In this document: piece by piece, positions 21,473-29,644 of the stretch
How the letters are laid out: the number at the start of each line of letters is the position of its first letter
How positions within the stretch are numbered: position 1 is the stretch's first letter
From: JAAYKT01 sp964408955
Lineage (GTDB): Bacteria > Bacillota > Clostridia > Lutisporales > Lutisporaceae
Direction of reading: 5' to 3'
Assembly: GCA_964408955.1 (NCBI GenBank)
Contig: CAYPBK010000031.1
Coordinates: forward strand, 1-32,085
Length of the DNA stretch: 32,085 nt
Position numbers and translations under genes: made by a program
The notes under the pieces: model-generated
Told to the model about the DNA's origin: nothing
The model's database searches: none
What the model saw: the letters and a program-made list of their open reading frames with translations, nothing else

Positions 21473-23137
21473 TTATCTTTTTATTTTTGAAAGAATTTCC
21501 TCCGCTGCTTCTTTAAATATCGGTGCCGCAGAAGTACCGCCGGATTTGCCGTCATTGATAAATACTGTTATTGCATATTGGGGCTCTATTGTAGGAATAT
21601 AGCCGGAAAACCATCCATGTGTGACTTTGCCGTAGTTAATTCCCGTTTCTGCTGTTCCTGTCTTTCCGCTGCTGCCGCCAAAGCTGTCAATATTGGCAGC
21701 TTTTCCTGTACCATGAGAAGTTACTTTTCTAAGCATTTCTTTTAAAGCAAAAGCAGTGGAGGGGGACATCACCAGCCTGGGCTTAGGTCTTTCCAGTTTT
21801 TTTATAGTAACACCGTCATCGTTTATCAGTTCATCAATAAGTCTGGGGCTGTTACTTATGCCGTTATTGGCTATGGTAGCCATCATGGATGTAACCTGGA
21901 GAGGTGTTACCTGGATTTTCCCTTGACCTATTGAGATGTTTGCTATTCCTTCTTCCTTTGGCTTTGGTATATAGCCGGGTTTTTCTTCCGGTATCTCGAA
22001 GGAGAGCTTTTCTCCAAAGCCCAGTCTGCCAGCCATATCAAGTATTGCTTCCTCTCCCAGCTCCATACCAATCTTTACAAAGGTTGTATTACAGGAAAGG
22101 GCAAAGGCTTCTTCCATAGAGATGCTTCTATCTTCGTGGGTTTTATAGGTTGAGCATTGTATTATGTTGTTGCCTACTTCAACGCTGCCTTCGCAATCAT
22201 ACTTTTTATATATATCTATTTTGTTGCTTTCAAGGGCTGCGGCAGCTACTACGGTTTTGAATACGGAGCCTAAATCATAAGCCCATACTCCTTTATTAAT
22301 AAGCTCTTCACCTTGACTATGGATATAGTTTTGCACATTGTTCTGGTCATAATCAGGGTAGCTTGCCATGGCTAATATATCGCCGTTTTTTACGTCCATC
22401 ACCGTGATAGAGCCATTTACATTATATTTTTTTAATATTTCTTCTACTATGCTTTGAATGTGATAATCCAAAGTAAGCTTAATATTCAATATGCTGAAGC
22501 CGGCATCTACTTTTCTAAAGCCCAGCCCCGGTATTATATTCTTACTGCTGTCCACTACGGCTATTACTCCGCTGCTCCCTCCGGACAGGTAATTGTTCAT
22601 ACTTTTTTCTATGCCCATTTCGCCTTTTTTATCCGTTTTGCTTATGTAGCCTATGAGATGTCTGCATAGAGATGTTTCCGAATATCTCTGCTTTTTTTCA
22701 ACGACTATTACACCTTTTAGTCTTCCGCTTTTTATTAAATCAAAATATTCGCTGTTATTACTGGTATATAGAAATTCAATAGGCTCAGTATTCAGCTTTA
22801 TTCTCTTTTCCACATAGTCCTGAGGGATATTTGCAGCTTTTGATATTAAAGAGGATGTCCCCTTTATGTCGTAGACATAAGAAGGATAGACGGTTATATA
22901 TTTCTTGTTCTCTCTGCTCGTAAAGGGTATTAGGTTTCTATCGTATATATTGCCTCTATCCGTGCCAATGGAAATATTCATAAGCCTTTGCTGTACAGCT
23001 TTTTTGCTATATTCCTTTGATTTTATTACTTGAATGAAAAGCAGCCTGGAGAGTAATAAAGCCATGATAATAATGAAAAAGAAGCCTATAGCCAATATTC
23101 GTTTAGTATTTTTAATTGTATAGCTTTCGTTGTTCAT
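21473..23137 (-). CDS. Class B penicillin-binding protein (SpoVD/PBP2-like)
   Basis: Peptidoglycan transpeptidase of 554 residues anchored by one helix (about 14-36) with its catalytic domain outside the membrane. The N-terminal dimerisation domain is short (about 55-215). The transpeptidase domain has the three motifs SVFK (291-294), SCN (348-350) and KTG (492-494), so it should be active. No C-terminal PASTA domain is present. Lying directly upstream of sigK, it could serve spore cortex or engulfment synthesis like SpoVD, but general wall growth is also possible. Its ribosome binding site GGAGG lies inside the 3' arm of a terminator-like hairpin (23139-23182). Confidence 0.9.
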   Translation of the reverse strand: MNNESYTIKNTKRILAIGFFFIIIMALLLSRLLFIQVIKSKEYSKKAVQQRLMNISIGTDRGNIYDRNLIPFTSRENKKYITVYPSYVYDIKGTSSLISKAANIPQDYVEKRIKLNTEPIEFLYTSNNSEYFDLIKSGRLKGVIVVEKKQRYSETSLCRHLIGYISKTDKKGEMGIEKSMNNYLSGGSSGVIAVVDSSKNIIPGLGFRKVDAGFSILNIKLTLDYHIQSIVEEILKKYNVNGSITVMDVKNGDILAMASYPDYDQNNVQNYIHSQGEELINKGVWAYDLGSVFKTVVAAAALESNKIDIYKKYDCEGSVEVGNNIIQCSTYKTHEDRSISMEEAFALSCNTTFVKIGMELGEEAILDMAGRLGFGEKLSFEIPEEKPGYIPKPKEEGIANISIGQGKIQVTPLQVTSMMATIANNGISNSPRLIDELINDDGVTIKKLERPKPRLVMSPSTAFALKEMLRKVTSHGTGKAANIDSFGGSSGKTGTAETGINYGKVTHGWFSGYIPTIEPQYAITVFINDGKSGGTSAAPIFKEAAEEILSKIKR

Positions 23138-23138
23138 G

Positions 23139-23182
23139 AAAAAACCTCCGGTATTGGTAGTATGTCTTAATATCCGGAGGTT
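23139..23182 (-). terminator. Terminator-like hairpin that contains the PBP ribosome binding site
   Basis: Minus strand: AACCTCCGG (23174-23182) pairs perfectly with CCGGAGGTT (23143-23151) around a 22-base loop and is followed by TTTTTT (overlapping the stem end). The GGAGG in the 3' arm is seven bases from the PBP ATG. The structure could both end trhP transcripts and hide the ribosome binding site of the next gene. Confidence 0.65.
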
Positions 23183-23202
23183 ATACAGTGGGCTGTTTTC
23201 TG

Positions 23203-24435
23203 TTAGAATGTTTTGCTTTCTCTTCTTAATATGTCATATTTGCCTACAGGTTTATCCATCTTTATTTTAACTTTTTGTTGGGGGTGGGGAGCAGACTCAA
23301 TAGGGTTATCCTCTTCATCCCACATTTTTTCTATTCTTTGTTTAAACATATCTCTCTTTGGTCCTATTATTTCAATATCGTCCCCGATATTCATTTTATT
23401 CCTTTGCTCTACTGAAGCAATTCCGCTATTATCATCGTAGCCTTGGACTAAGCCTATGAAGTCGTAATCCCTAACATAGGAGCCGGTATCATATATTTGT
23501 CCTTTTTCATCAGGCTTATCAAAGAAAAAGCCTGTGAAGAATTCTCTATGACTGGCTTTGCCCACTTCCTCCAGCCATTCCTTGTTAAAGGTATAGTTAT
23601 TGGGATTGTTGAAATAATCATCTATAGCATTTCTGTAAGCTCTAGTAACTGTCGCTACATAATAGGAGCTTTTCATCCTTCCTTCGATTTTTAAGCTTTT
23701 TAAGCCTAAGCTTACTAGCTCAGGTATATGCTCTATCATGCATAAATCCTTGGAATTAAATATATAGGCTCCCCGCTCCTCATCAGTAATCGGCATATAT
23801 TCGCCGGGTCTTTTTTCCTCCACCAGATAATATTTATATCTGCAGGGGTGGGCACACTCTCCTCTATTGGCATCTCTGCCTACCATGTAATTGCTCAGCA
23901 GGCATCTTCCTGAATAGGATATACACATTGCGCCGTGGATAAAAGCTTCAAATTCGAGGTCCTTAGGGGCTCTTTCAATGATTTCACGAATTTCCCTAAA
24001 GCTCAGCTCTCTGGCTAATACAATTCTTTTTATGCCTTGATTATACCAAAACTCAGCGGATTTATAGTTAGTGTTATTTGCCTGGGTGCTTAAATGTAAA
24101 GGCATATCCGGTATGGTTTCCTTTGCTATTGTGAGCACACCGGGGTCAGAAATTATCAGTCCATCCACTTTGCATTTTTCCAGCTCTTTTAAGTATTCAG
24201 GCAAATCTTTCAAATCATCATTATGGGGTATTATATTTACGGTAACTAAAAGCTTTTTACCCCTTTCATGGGTATAAAGTGATGCATCCTTTATCTCTTC
24301 CAAAGTAAAATTACCTGCCTGGGCTCTTAAACCAAATTTTTCTCCGCCCATATAGACAGCATCTGCACCGTATATCAATGCCATTTTCAGTTTTTCTAAA
24401 TTGCCTGCGGGGGCTAATAATTCAGGCTTAATCAT
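23203..24435 (-). CDS. trhP: Peptidase U32-family tRNA hydroxylation protein TrhP
   Basis: U32-family protein of about 410 residues. Its relatives TrhP in E. coli and Bacillus add the hydroxyl group of 5-hydroxyuridine at tRNA position 34, and some older relatives were called collagenases. The family signature is clear: FEAFIHGAMCISYSGRC, then LLSNY, and GRDANRGECAHPCRYKY with its cysteines. An N-terminal TIM-barrel-like domain begins PELLAPAGNLEKLKMAL. The start is ATG 24435, inside the end of trmR, with AGGAGG upstream; TTG at 24438 is an alternative. It lies next to the methyltransferase TrmR, as in Bacillus yrrM-yrrN-yrrO. Only one U32 gene is seen here. Confidence 0.9.
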   Translation of the reverse strand: MIKPELLAPAGNLEKLKMALIYGADAVYMGGEKFGLRAQAGNFTLEEIKDASLYTHERGKKLLVTVNIIPHNDDLKDLPEYLKELEKCKVDGLIISDPGVLTIAKETIPDMPLHLSTQANNTNYKSAEFWYNQGIKRIVLARELSFREIREIIERAPKDLEFEAFIHGAMCISYSGRCLLSNYMVGRDANRGECAHPCRYKYYLVEEKRPGEYMPITDEERGAYIFNSKDLCMIEHIPELVSLGLKSLKIEGRMKSSYYVATVTRAYRNAIDDYFNNPNNYTFNKEWLEEVGKASHREFFTGFFFDKPDEKGQIYDTGSYVRDYDFIGLVQGYDDNSGIASVEQRNKMNIGDDIEIIGPKRDMFKQRIEKMWDEEDNPIESAPHPQQKVKIKMDKPVGKYDILRRESKTF

Positions 24436-25093
24436 CAAGTATTACCTCCTCCAGCTTTATGCTAATTGACAGACCGTCCCCTATGGGTACTATTGAAGTC
24501 TGTAAAGCGCTATTTTCTGATAAAAAGGTTAAAAATTTCTTCAACCTTTTTACAATAGTTATTTTTCTTCTTTTCAATAGGCTTCTTTCCGCTACCATTC
24601 CCCGGAAAAGCACATTATCACATACGAATAATCCGCCTATTTTTAAGTTATTCACTGATTTTTTAAAAAAATCATAATAGTGCCCTTTTGCACCGTCAAG
24701 GAATATCATATCATATTCGCCGTTTATTTCATCCAGTAAGTCTGCCGCATCGCCTTGCAATACTTTAATAGTGTTCTTATAACCGGCTATTTCTATATTC
24801 TTTCTTGCCAATTCAGCCAGCTCAGGATTCTTTTCCATGCTTATTATTTCTGAATCCTTCCCTGCGGAGATTGCCATAAGTATTGAGGAATAGCCTATTG
24901 CAGTACCTATTTCCAGTATTCTTTTTGCTCCGGACGTTTTTATGAGTATGCTTAACAGTGTTCTCACATCCGGTGTAATAATAGGTACATTGTATTCTTT
25001 GGCATAGTCCTCCATATCCTTCAATATACCTTTTGAATCGGGCAGCAGAGCCTGTATATAGTTTTCTATATAATCATGGTTTATATTGCTCAT
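24428..25093 (-). CDS. trmR: tRNA 5-hydroxyuridine methyltransferase TrmR
   Basis: SAM-dependent O-methyltransferase of 221 residues (family 3, the catechol-OMT-like fold). Residues near 76-90 (ILEIGTAIGYSSILM) form the SAM loop, followed by ISMEKNPELAELARKN and the metal-site region MIFLDGAKGHYYDFF, then VCDNVLFRGMV. In Bacillus the protein at this position in the mltG-yrrM-yrrN-yrrO order (YrrM, TrmR) methylates 5-hydroxyuridine to 5-methoxyuridine at tRNA position 34. The same order here (mltG-trmR-trhP) supports the call. AAGGAG precedes the ATG. Confidence 0.88.
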   Translation of the reverse strand: MSNINHDYIENYIQALLPDSKGILKDMEDYAKEYNVPIITPDVRTLLSILIKTSGAKRILEIGTAIGYSSILMAISAGKDSEIISMEKNPELAELARKNIEIAGYKNTIKVLQGDAADLLDEINGEYDMIFLDGAKGHYYDFFKKSVNNLKIGGLFVCDNVLFRGMVAERSLLKRRKITIVKRLKKFLTFLSENSALQTSIVPIGDGLSISIKLEEVILDD

Positions 25094-25122
25094 TATGAAG
25101 CTCCTTCATATGGAATTTATAT

Positions 25123-25144
25123 AGGCAATACAGATGTATTGCCT
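25123..25144 (-). other. Hairpin between mltG and trmR
   Basis: A perfect 10-bp stem (AGGCAATACA / TGTATTGCCT) with a 2-base centre starts five bases after the mltG stop. It lacks a U-tract, so an mRNA-processing or stability role, or partial termination, is more likely than a strong terminator. Confidence 0.45.
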
Positions 25145-25148
25145 TAAA

Positions 25149-26162
25149 TCATTTACTGTTTATTCTCTTTTGTGCCGCTAAATGCTCGGCAAAGGTTTTT
25201 GAAAAATAATGGGTACCGTCCTTTTCCGCAACAAAGTACAAATATTCCGTATCATCAGGGTATAAAGCGGCTTCTATTGATTTTTTACCGGGAGAAGCTA
25301 TGGGCCCCGGCGGCAACCCTAAATGCTTATATGTGTTATAGGGTGAGTCTATCTCCAAATCCTTGTTAAGAAGTACATCCTTTCTCTCCATCAGGACATA
25401 TTGTACCGTGGCACATGAGCCGAGAAGCATGCGGGTTTTTAGCCTGTTATGGAATACGGAGGAGACGATTTTTCTTTCATTATCGGCTTTGGCTTCCCTT
25501 TCTATTATGGATGCCAAAGTTATTACTTCATTAACAGACATATTCAACTCTTGAGCTCTGTTCTTATATTCTTCAATAAACACATGGTCAAATCTATCCA
25601 GCATCCTTTTTAAAATGTCCTCTTCTTTTGTCTCTTTATATACTTCGTAGGTATCGGGAAACAAGTATCCTTCCAAAGGTATTGCATTTTCCGGAGTTTC
25701 CTTTAAAAAATAATAATCGTAAGGATGGTTATTTATAATTTCTTCATATCTGTCCTTTTCACCTAAACCCAGCTCTACCAGTCTATCTACAATCATTCTT
25801 ACTTCGAAGCCTTCGGGAATTGTAAATCTAAGTATTTCGACAAAGCCTTTGCCATGCTGTAATATTTCACCTATTTCCTTTACATCCAAGCCGCTGTCTA
25901 AATAATAAATCCCTGCTTTATAATTACCGTTTAATCCTTGAAGCTTGCTATATAATCTAAATATAAAAGAGTTTTTTATAACACCTTTGTATTCCAATTG
26001 TTTGGCTATGCTCTCTACACTGGAGCCAAAAGGCAGTTCTACTCTAATAACTTCTTTGTTTTTCTCTTTATTTTTTGGCTTTAAGCCATCGTCATAATAA
26101 AGAAAAGAAAAAAGAGTAATCACTGCTAATACTATAAAAGCCAGTCTGAACTTCTTACCCAT
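25149..26162 (-). CDS. mltG: Endolytic murein transglycosylase MltG
   Basis: YceG-like lytic transglycosylase of 337 residues that cuts nascent peptidoglycan strands at the membrane. An N-terminal membrane helix (about 6-22) is followed by a LysM-like subdomain (about 38-110). The catalytic domain has LEGYLFPDTY (163-172) and the catalytic Glu221 in LASIIEREA, then SVFHNRL, and LPPGPIASPG near the end. AAAGGCGG precedes the ATG. It has its own promoter (26219-26247) and heads the trmR-trhP group, an order shared with Bacillus yrrL-yrrM-yrrN-yrrO. Confidence 0.95.
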   Translation of the reverse strand: MGKKFRLAFIVLAVITLFSFLYYDDGLKPKNKEKNKEVIRVELPFGSSVESIAKQLEYKGVIKNSFIFRLYSKLQGLNGNYKAGIYYLDSGLDVKEIGEILQHGKGFVEILRFTIPEGFEVRMIVDRLVELGLGEKDRYEEIINNHPYDYYFLKETPENAIPLEGYLFPDTYEVYKETKEEDILKRMLDRFDHVFIEEYKNRAQELNMSVNEVITLASIIEREAKADNERKIVSSVFHNRLKTRMLLGSCATVQYVLMERKDVLLNKDLEIDSPYNTYKHLGLPPGPIASPGKKSIEAALYPDDTEYLYFVAEKDGTHYFSKTFAEHLAAQKRINSK

Positions 26163-26218
26163 AAATTACACCGCCTTTAGCAGTTGTAGTGGTTTTGCGC
26201 GACAAAGCCGCCTTGTTC

Positions 26219-26247
26219 ATTATATAACTCCCTAGTATTTTTGACAA
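26219..26247 (-). promoter_or_regulatory. Sigma-A promoter of mltG-trmR-trhP
   Basis: Minus strand: TTGTCA (-35, 26242-26247), 17-base spacer, TATAAT (-10, 26219-26224). Both boxes are near consensus and the spacer is ideal. It sits between the typA stop and the mltG ribosome binding site. Confidence 0.8.
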
Positions 26248-26261
26248 GAAAAAACATAAAT

Positions 26262-28082
26262 CTATTCTTTTCTTATCTTTGCTCTTTGATTTCCGCTCAG
26301 TATTTTTTTTCTAAGTCTAATTGATTTGGGAGTTATTTCTACCAGCTCGTCATCAGAAATAAATTCAAGGCATTGTTCAAGACTCATAAGTCTCGGGGGG
26401 CTAAGCTTTAGCGCTTCATCGGAGCCTGATGCTCTCATATTTGAAACATGCTTCTTCTTACAAACATTTACATCCAAATCATCCGGCTTGGCATTCTCAC
26501 CTACAATCATGCCTTCATATACGGAAACACCGGGTCCTAAGAAGAGCTCTCCTCTTTCCTGGGCATTATATAAGCCATAGGTTGTCGTTTCCCCGTCTTC
26601 AAAAGCGACCAAGGAGCCTTTGCTTCTTCTGGGCATATCGCCTTTGTAAGGGACAAACTCCAGGAATAAATGATTCATAATCCCGTTACCTTTCGTGTCA
26701 GTTAAAAACTGTGATCTATAGCCTATTAAACCACGGGTAGGGATTTTGAATTCTATTTTTATATAACCGTCGCTGTTAGTGTGCATGTTTATCATTTCCG
26801 CTTTTCTTATCCCCAGCTTTTCCATTACTATGCCGACGTTTTCCTGGGGGGTTTCTACATAAAGGAGCTCGACTGGCTCACAGTCAACGCCGTTAATCTC
26901 TTTTATTATTACGGCGGGCTTAGAGGCTTGGAATTCATAGCCCTCTCTTCGCATGGTTTCTATTAATATGGATAAATGCAGCTCACCTCTGCCGTATACT
27001 TCAAAGGCATCAGGTGAATCTGTTTCTTTGACTTTTAATGCAACATTAGTCTCTATTTCTTTAAAAAGTCTTGCCCTTATATGTCTGGAGGTAACGAATT
27101 CTCCCTCTCTGCCTGCAAAGGGACTGTTATTAACGAGAAACCTCATTGATACTGTAGGCTCTTCCACTTCTATAGAAGGGAGAGGCTCAGGGTATTGAGC
27201 ATCACATATGGTCTCTCCTATGTTTATATTATCTATACCGGAGATGGCTATTATATCTCCCATATAAGCTTCGTTTATTTCTGTTCTGTTTAAACCTGTG
27301 AAGCCGTAAAACCTACCTATCTTTTCGCTTTGGTTTACACCGTCCTTTTTACAGAGCACAACATTTTGACCATATTTTATTCTTCCTCTGTAAATTTTGC
27401 CTATAGCAACCCTGCCTATATATTCATCATATTCAATGGTTGTTATTAGAAATTGCAAAGGTTCATCAGGATAGCCTTTTGGCGCTTCCACCTTTTCAAT
27501 TATGGTTTCAAAAAGCGGAGTTAAGTCTTTACTCTCATCATTTAAAGAATAATTAGCAATTCCTGCTTTTGCCGAAGTGTAAACAATAGGGAAATCAAGC
27601 TGGTCATCATTGGCACCCAGTTCAAAGAAAAGGTCTATTATTTCGTTGATAACCTCGCTTATTCTTGCATTTTGCTTGTCTGTTTTATTTATTACCACTA
27701 TAGGCTTTAGATTAAGCTCAAGAGCTTTTTTTAATACAAATCTCGTTTGAGGCATTGGACCTTCGGAGGCATCAACTATGAGAAGGACACTGTCAACCAT
27801 TTTAAGGACTCTTTCCACTTCTCCGCCGAAATCTGCGTGTCCGGGAGTGTCAACTATATTTATTTTTACCCCTTTATAATTTACAGAGGTATTCTTTGCC
27901 AGTATTGTTATACCTCTTTCTCTCTCCAGCTCATTGGAATCCATGACTCTTTCAACGACGTTCTCATTAGTTCTGAATATGCCGCTTTGCCTTAGCATAC
28001 AGTCTACTAAGGTTGTTTTTCCGTGGTCAACATGAGCAATTATTGCAATATTTCTGATATCATTTCTAACAAACTTATCCAT
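26262..28082 (-). CDS. typA: Ribosome-associated GTPase TypA/BipA
   Basis: Translational GTPase of 606 residues related to EF-G, needed for ribosome assembly and growth under stress or cold. G1 is AHVDHGKTT (near residue 16), G3 is DTPGHADFGGE, and G4 is NKTDKQ. Domains II, III and V follow, and the BipA-specific C-terminal domain ends with CLEFISDDELVEITPKSIRLRKKIL. The ATG at 28082 is chosen because AAGGA lies eight bases upstream; an ATG at 28091 overlaps that site and would add three residues. A promoter lies at 28123-28151. Confidence 0.97.
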   Translation of the reverse strand: MDKFVRNDIRNIAIIAHVDHGKTTLVDCMLRQSGIFRTNENVVERVMDSNELERERGITILAKNTSVNYKGVKINIVDTPGHADFGGEVERVLKMVDSVLLIVDASEGPMPQTRFVLKKALELNLKPIVVINKTDKQNARISEVINEIIDLFFELGANDDQLDFPIVYTSAKAGIANYSLNDESKDLTPLFETIIEKVEAPKGYPDEPLQFLITTIEYDEYIGRVAIGKIYRGRIKYGQNVVLCKKDGVNQSEKIGRFYGFTGLNRTEINEAYMGDIIAISGIDNINIGETICDAQYPEPLPSIEVEEPTVSMRFLVNNSPFAGREGEFVTSRHIRARLFKEIETNVALKVKETDSPDAFEVYGRGELHLSILIETMRREGYEFQASKPAVIIKEINGVDCEPVELLYVETPQENVGIVMEKLGIRKAEMINMHTNSDGYIKIEFKIPTRGLIGYRSQFLTDTKGNGIMNHLFLEFVPYKGDMPRRSKGSLVAFEDGETTTYGLYNAQERGELFLGPGVSVYEGMIVGENAKPDDLDVNVCKKKHVSNMRASGSDEALKLSPPRLMSLEQCLEFISDDELVEITPKSIRLRKKILSGNQRAKIRKE

Positions 28083-28122
28083 TACGCACATCCTTTTTTA
28101 ATTCAAGAGTTTACAAAAAAAT

Positions 28123-28151
28123 ATTATATATCTATTAATATATAAATACAA
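28123..28151 (-). promoter_or_regulatory. Sigma-A promoter of typA
   Basis: Minus strand: TTGTAT (-35, 28146-28151), 17-base spacer, TATAAT (-10, 28123-28128). It lies about 40 bases before the typA start, in an AT-rich gap after queT. Confidence 0.75.
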
Positions 28152-28183
28152 TAATTTTTTTAATTAAAGCCTATTACGAGAAG

Positions 28184-28639
28184 TTAAACTTTTTTTATAT
28201 ATTTATTATATGCAGATAAAAAGATTAAACCCGACACACCTACTGCCGCAATTTCACCAATAGCGATATTAATAGCTACGGGTATATAAGGCAATCCGGA
28301 TATTTTGCTTACCCAAATTGACACTATCAAGCTGTTAAGAATTATAGGAGGTAATGCAGCGAGAATCCTGTTGGGCATTTTACTCGTCAAATAAGCGGCT
28401 GCCAATGTAACCAGGCTGCCTCCGAATATATCAATAGGTCCGAATCCGCCAAAGATATTAGCTATCATACACCCTACCGCCACACCGGGAATTGCTGCAG
28501 GTTCAACAAAGGGCAAAATTGCTAAAGCCTCTGCTGCTCTGAATTGTATGGGGCCATATGCAAATTCGCCAAAAAGCAAAGTAAAGACAATATAAATAGC
28601 GGCAATAATCGACGCTTTTGCCAAGTAACCGGTTTTCAA
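28184..28639 (-). CDS. queT: QueT-family queuosine precursor transporter
   Basis: Integral membrane protein of 151 residues with about five helices. It resembles QueT, the substrate-binding component of an ECF-type transporter for queuosine precursors. Signature: GPIQFRAAEALAILPFVEPAAIPGVAVGC, readable at about residues 29-58, with ANIFGGFGPIDIFGGSL next. It starts at TTG with AGAAGG upstream, 31 bases after the lipid kinase stop. No preQ1 riboswitch fits in that gap, and no ECF ATPase or T-component lies in the window, so it would rely on components encoded elsewhere. Confidence 0.85.
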   Translation of the reverse strand: MKTGYLAKASIIAAIYIVFTLLFGEFAYGPIQFRAAEALAILPFVEPAAIPGVAVGCMIANIFGGFGPIDIFGGSLVTLAAAYLTSKMPNRILAALPPIILNSLIVSIWVSKISGLPYIPVAINIAIGEIAAVGVSGLIFLSAYNKYIKKV

Positions 28640-28669
28640 ACAGGCACCTTCTTTCGTAAAAATCCTTTA

Positions 28670-29593
28670 TCATATTAATACATTAATACTGTTTGGAATG
28701 ATATGATATTCAGCATTCAAGGTACCCGGCTGCTCACCGTCCAGCTCAACTAATGCTATATCCTTGCTTTCAATTACAACACTTTTACCTCGATATCCTT
28801 TTACCTTCGGATGACTCATATGTGTACCCTTATATATCCTGGGAAAATTCATTATCAGCTCCGGCTTGGTGAAATCCCCCAGAACTATAATATCGAATAA
28901 TCCGTCATCTATTACTGCAGTCGGGGCTACCTCCATACCTCCGCCGAAATACCTGCCGTTTGCTATTATCACGCTGTTGATTTTTTCGTCTACTATTAGC
29001 TTATCATCAATGATAACTTTTAAATTTTTATTCTTATATACGGCTATTGTTGTTATTGTTCCAATTAAGAATGATAAAAAACCTTTTAAAGCTTTAGAAT
29101 TCTTATTGACCCTATAAGTGGTTTCTCCTCCTATTCCAACATCGGAAACATTAAGAAAATATCTTGTTGTTTCTTCTTTAGAATATTTAACAAAGGTGCA
29201 TTTGCCAACATCACAACAAATAGAATTATTGTTTTTTAATGCGTTTATCAAACCTTGGACAGATTTATCCATCCCTATTGTCCTTACAAAGTCACAGCCT
29301 GTCCCTTTTGACAGCACAGCTAAAGAAGCATTTTTATTTATCGGCTTGTCCTCATGAAAGAAGCCGTTTATCACTTCGTTTATTGTGCCGTCACCGCCGA
29401 CAGAGACGATTATTTCATATCCTGACATTAAAGCATTTCTCGCCAGCTCCGTGGCATGGAGAGGGTATTTTGTAAACTCTATATCAAATTCAATATCAGC
29501 TTCTTTTATACACCTTTCCAGCTTGTGCCACTCCCTGCCGGTATTGCCATTGGATGAATGGGGATTTACTATTGCAAGGATTTTTCTCTTCAC
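28670..29593 (-). CDS. Diacylglycerol kinase-like lipid kinase (YegS/DgkB family)
   Basis: Cytoplasmic lipid kinase of 307 residues. The N-terminal ATP-binding domain begins with ILAIVNPHSSNG and has VSVGGDGTINEVINGF with GGDGT at 66-70, then LSKGTGCDFVRTIG. The C-terminal domain has SVIIANGRYFGGGMEVAP and VELDGEQ. DgkB-type enzymes recycle diacylglycerol to phosphatidate; YegS/BmrU relatives phosphorylate other lipids, so the substrate is not settled. The start is GTG with GGGAGG upstream, 51 bases after the RNase J stop and without a visible terminator between them. Confidence 0.92.
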   Translation of the reverse strand: MKRKILAIVNPHSSNGNTGREWHKLERCIKEADIEFDIEFTKYPLHATELARNALMSGYEIIVSVGGDGTINEVINGFFHEDKPINKNASLAVLSKGTGCDFVRTIGMDKSVQGLINALKNNNSICCDVGKCTFVKYSKEETTRYFLNVSDVGIGGETTYRVNKNSKALKGFLSFLIGTITTIAVYKNKNLKVIIDDKLIVDEKINSVIIANGRYFGGGMEVAPTAVIDDGLFDIIVLGDFTKPELIMNFPRIYKGTHMSHPKVKGYRGKSVVIESKDIALVELDGEQPGTLNAEYHIIPNSINVLI

Positions 29594-29644
29594 TGATAAT
29601 TCCTCCCTATGTCAAAATAAAAACACCGGGCTATATCTGTATTA

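Noticed and set aside
28640..28669. preQ1 riboswitch before queT
   Set aside because: Only 30 bases separate queT from the upstream stop codon, and they do not show the preQ1-I stem and A-rich tail.
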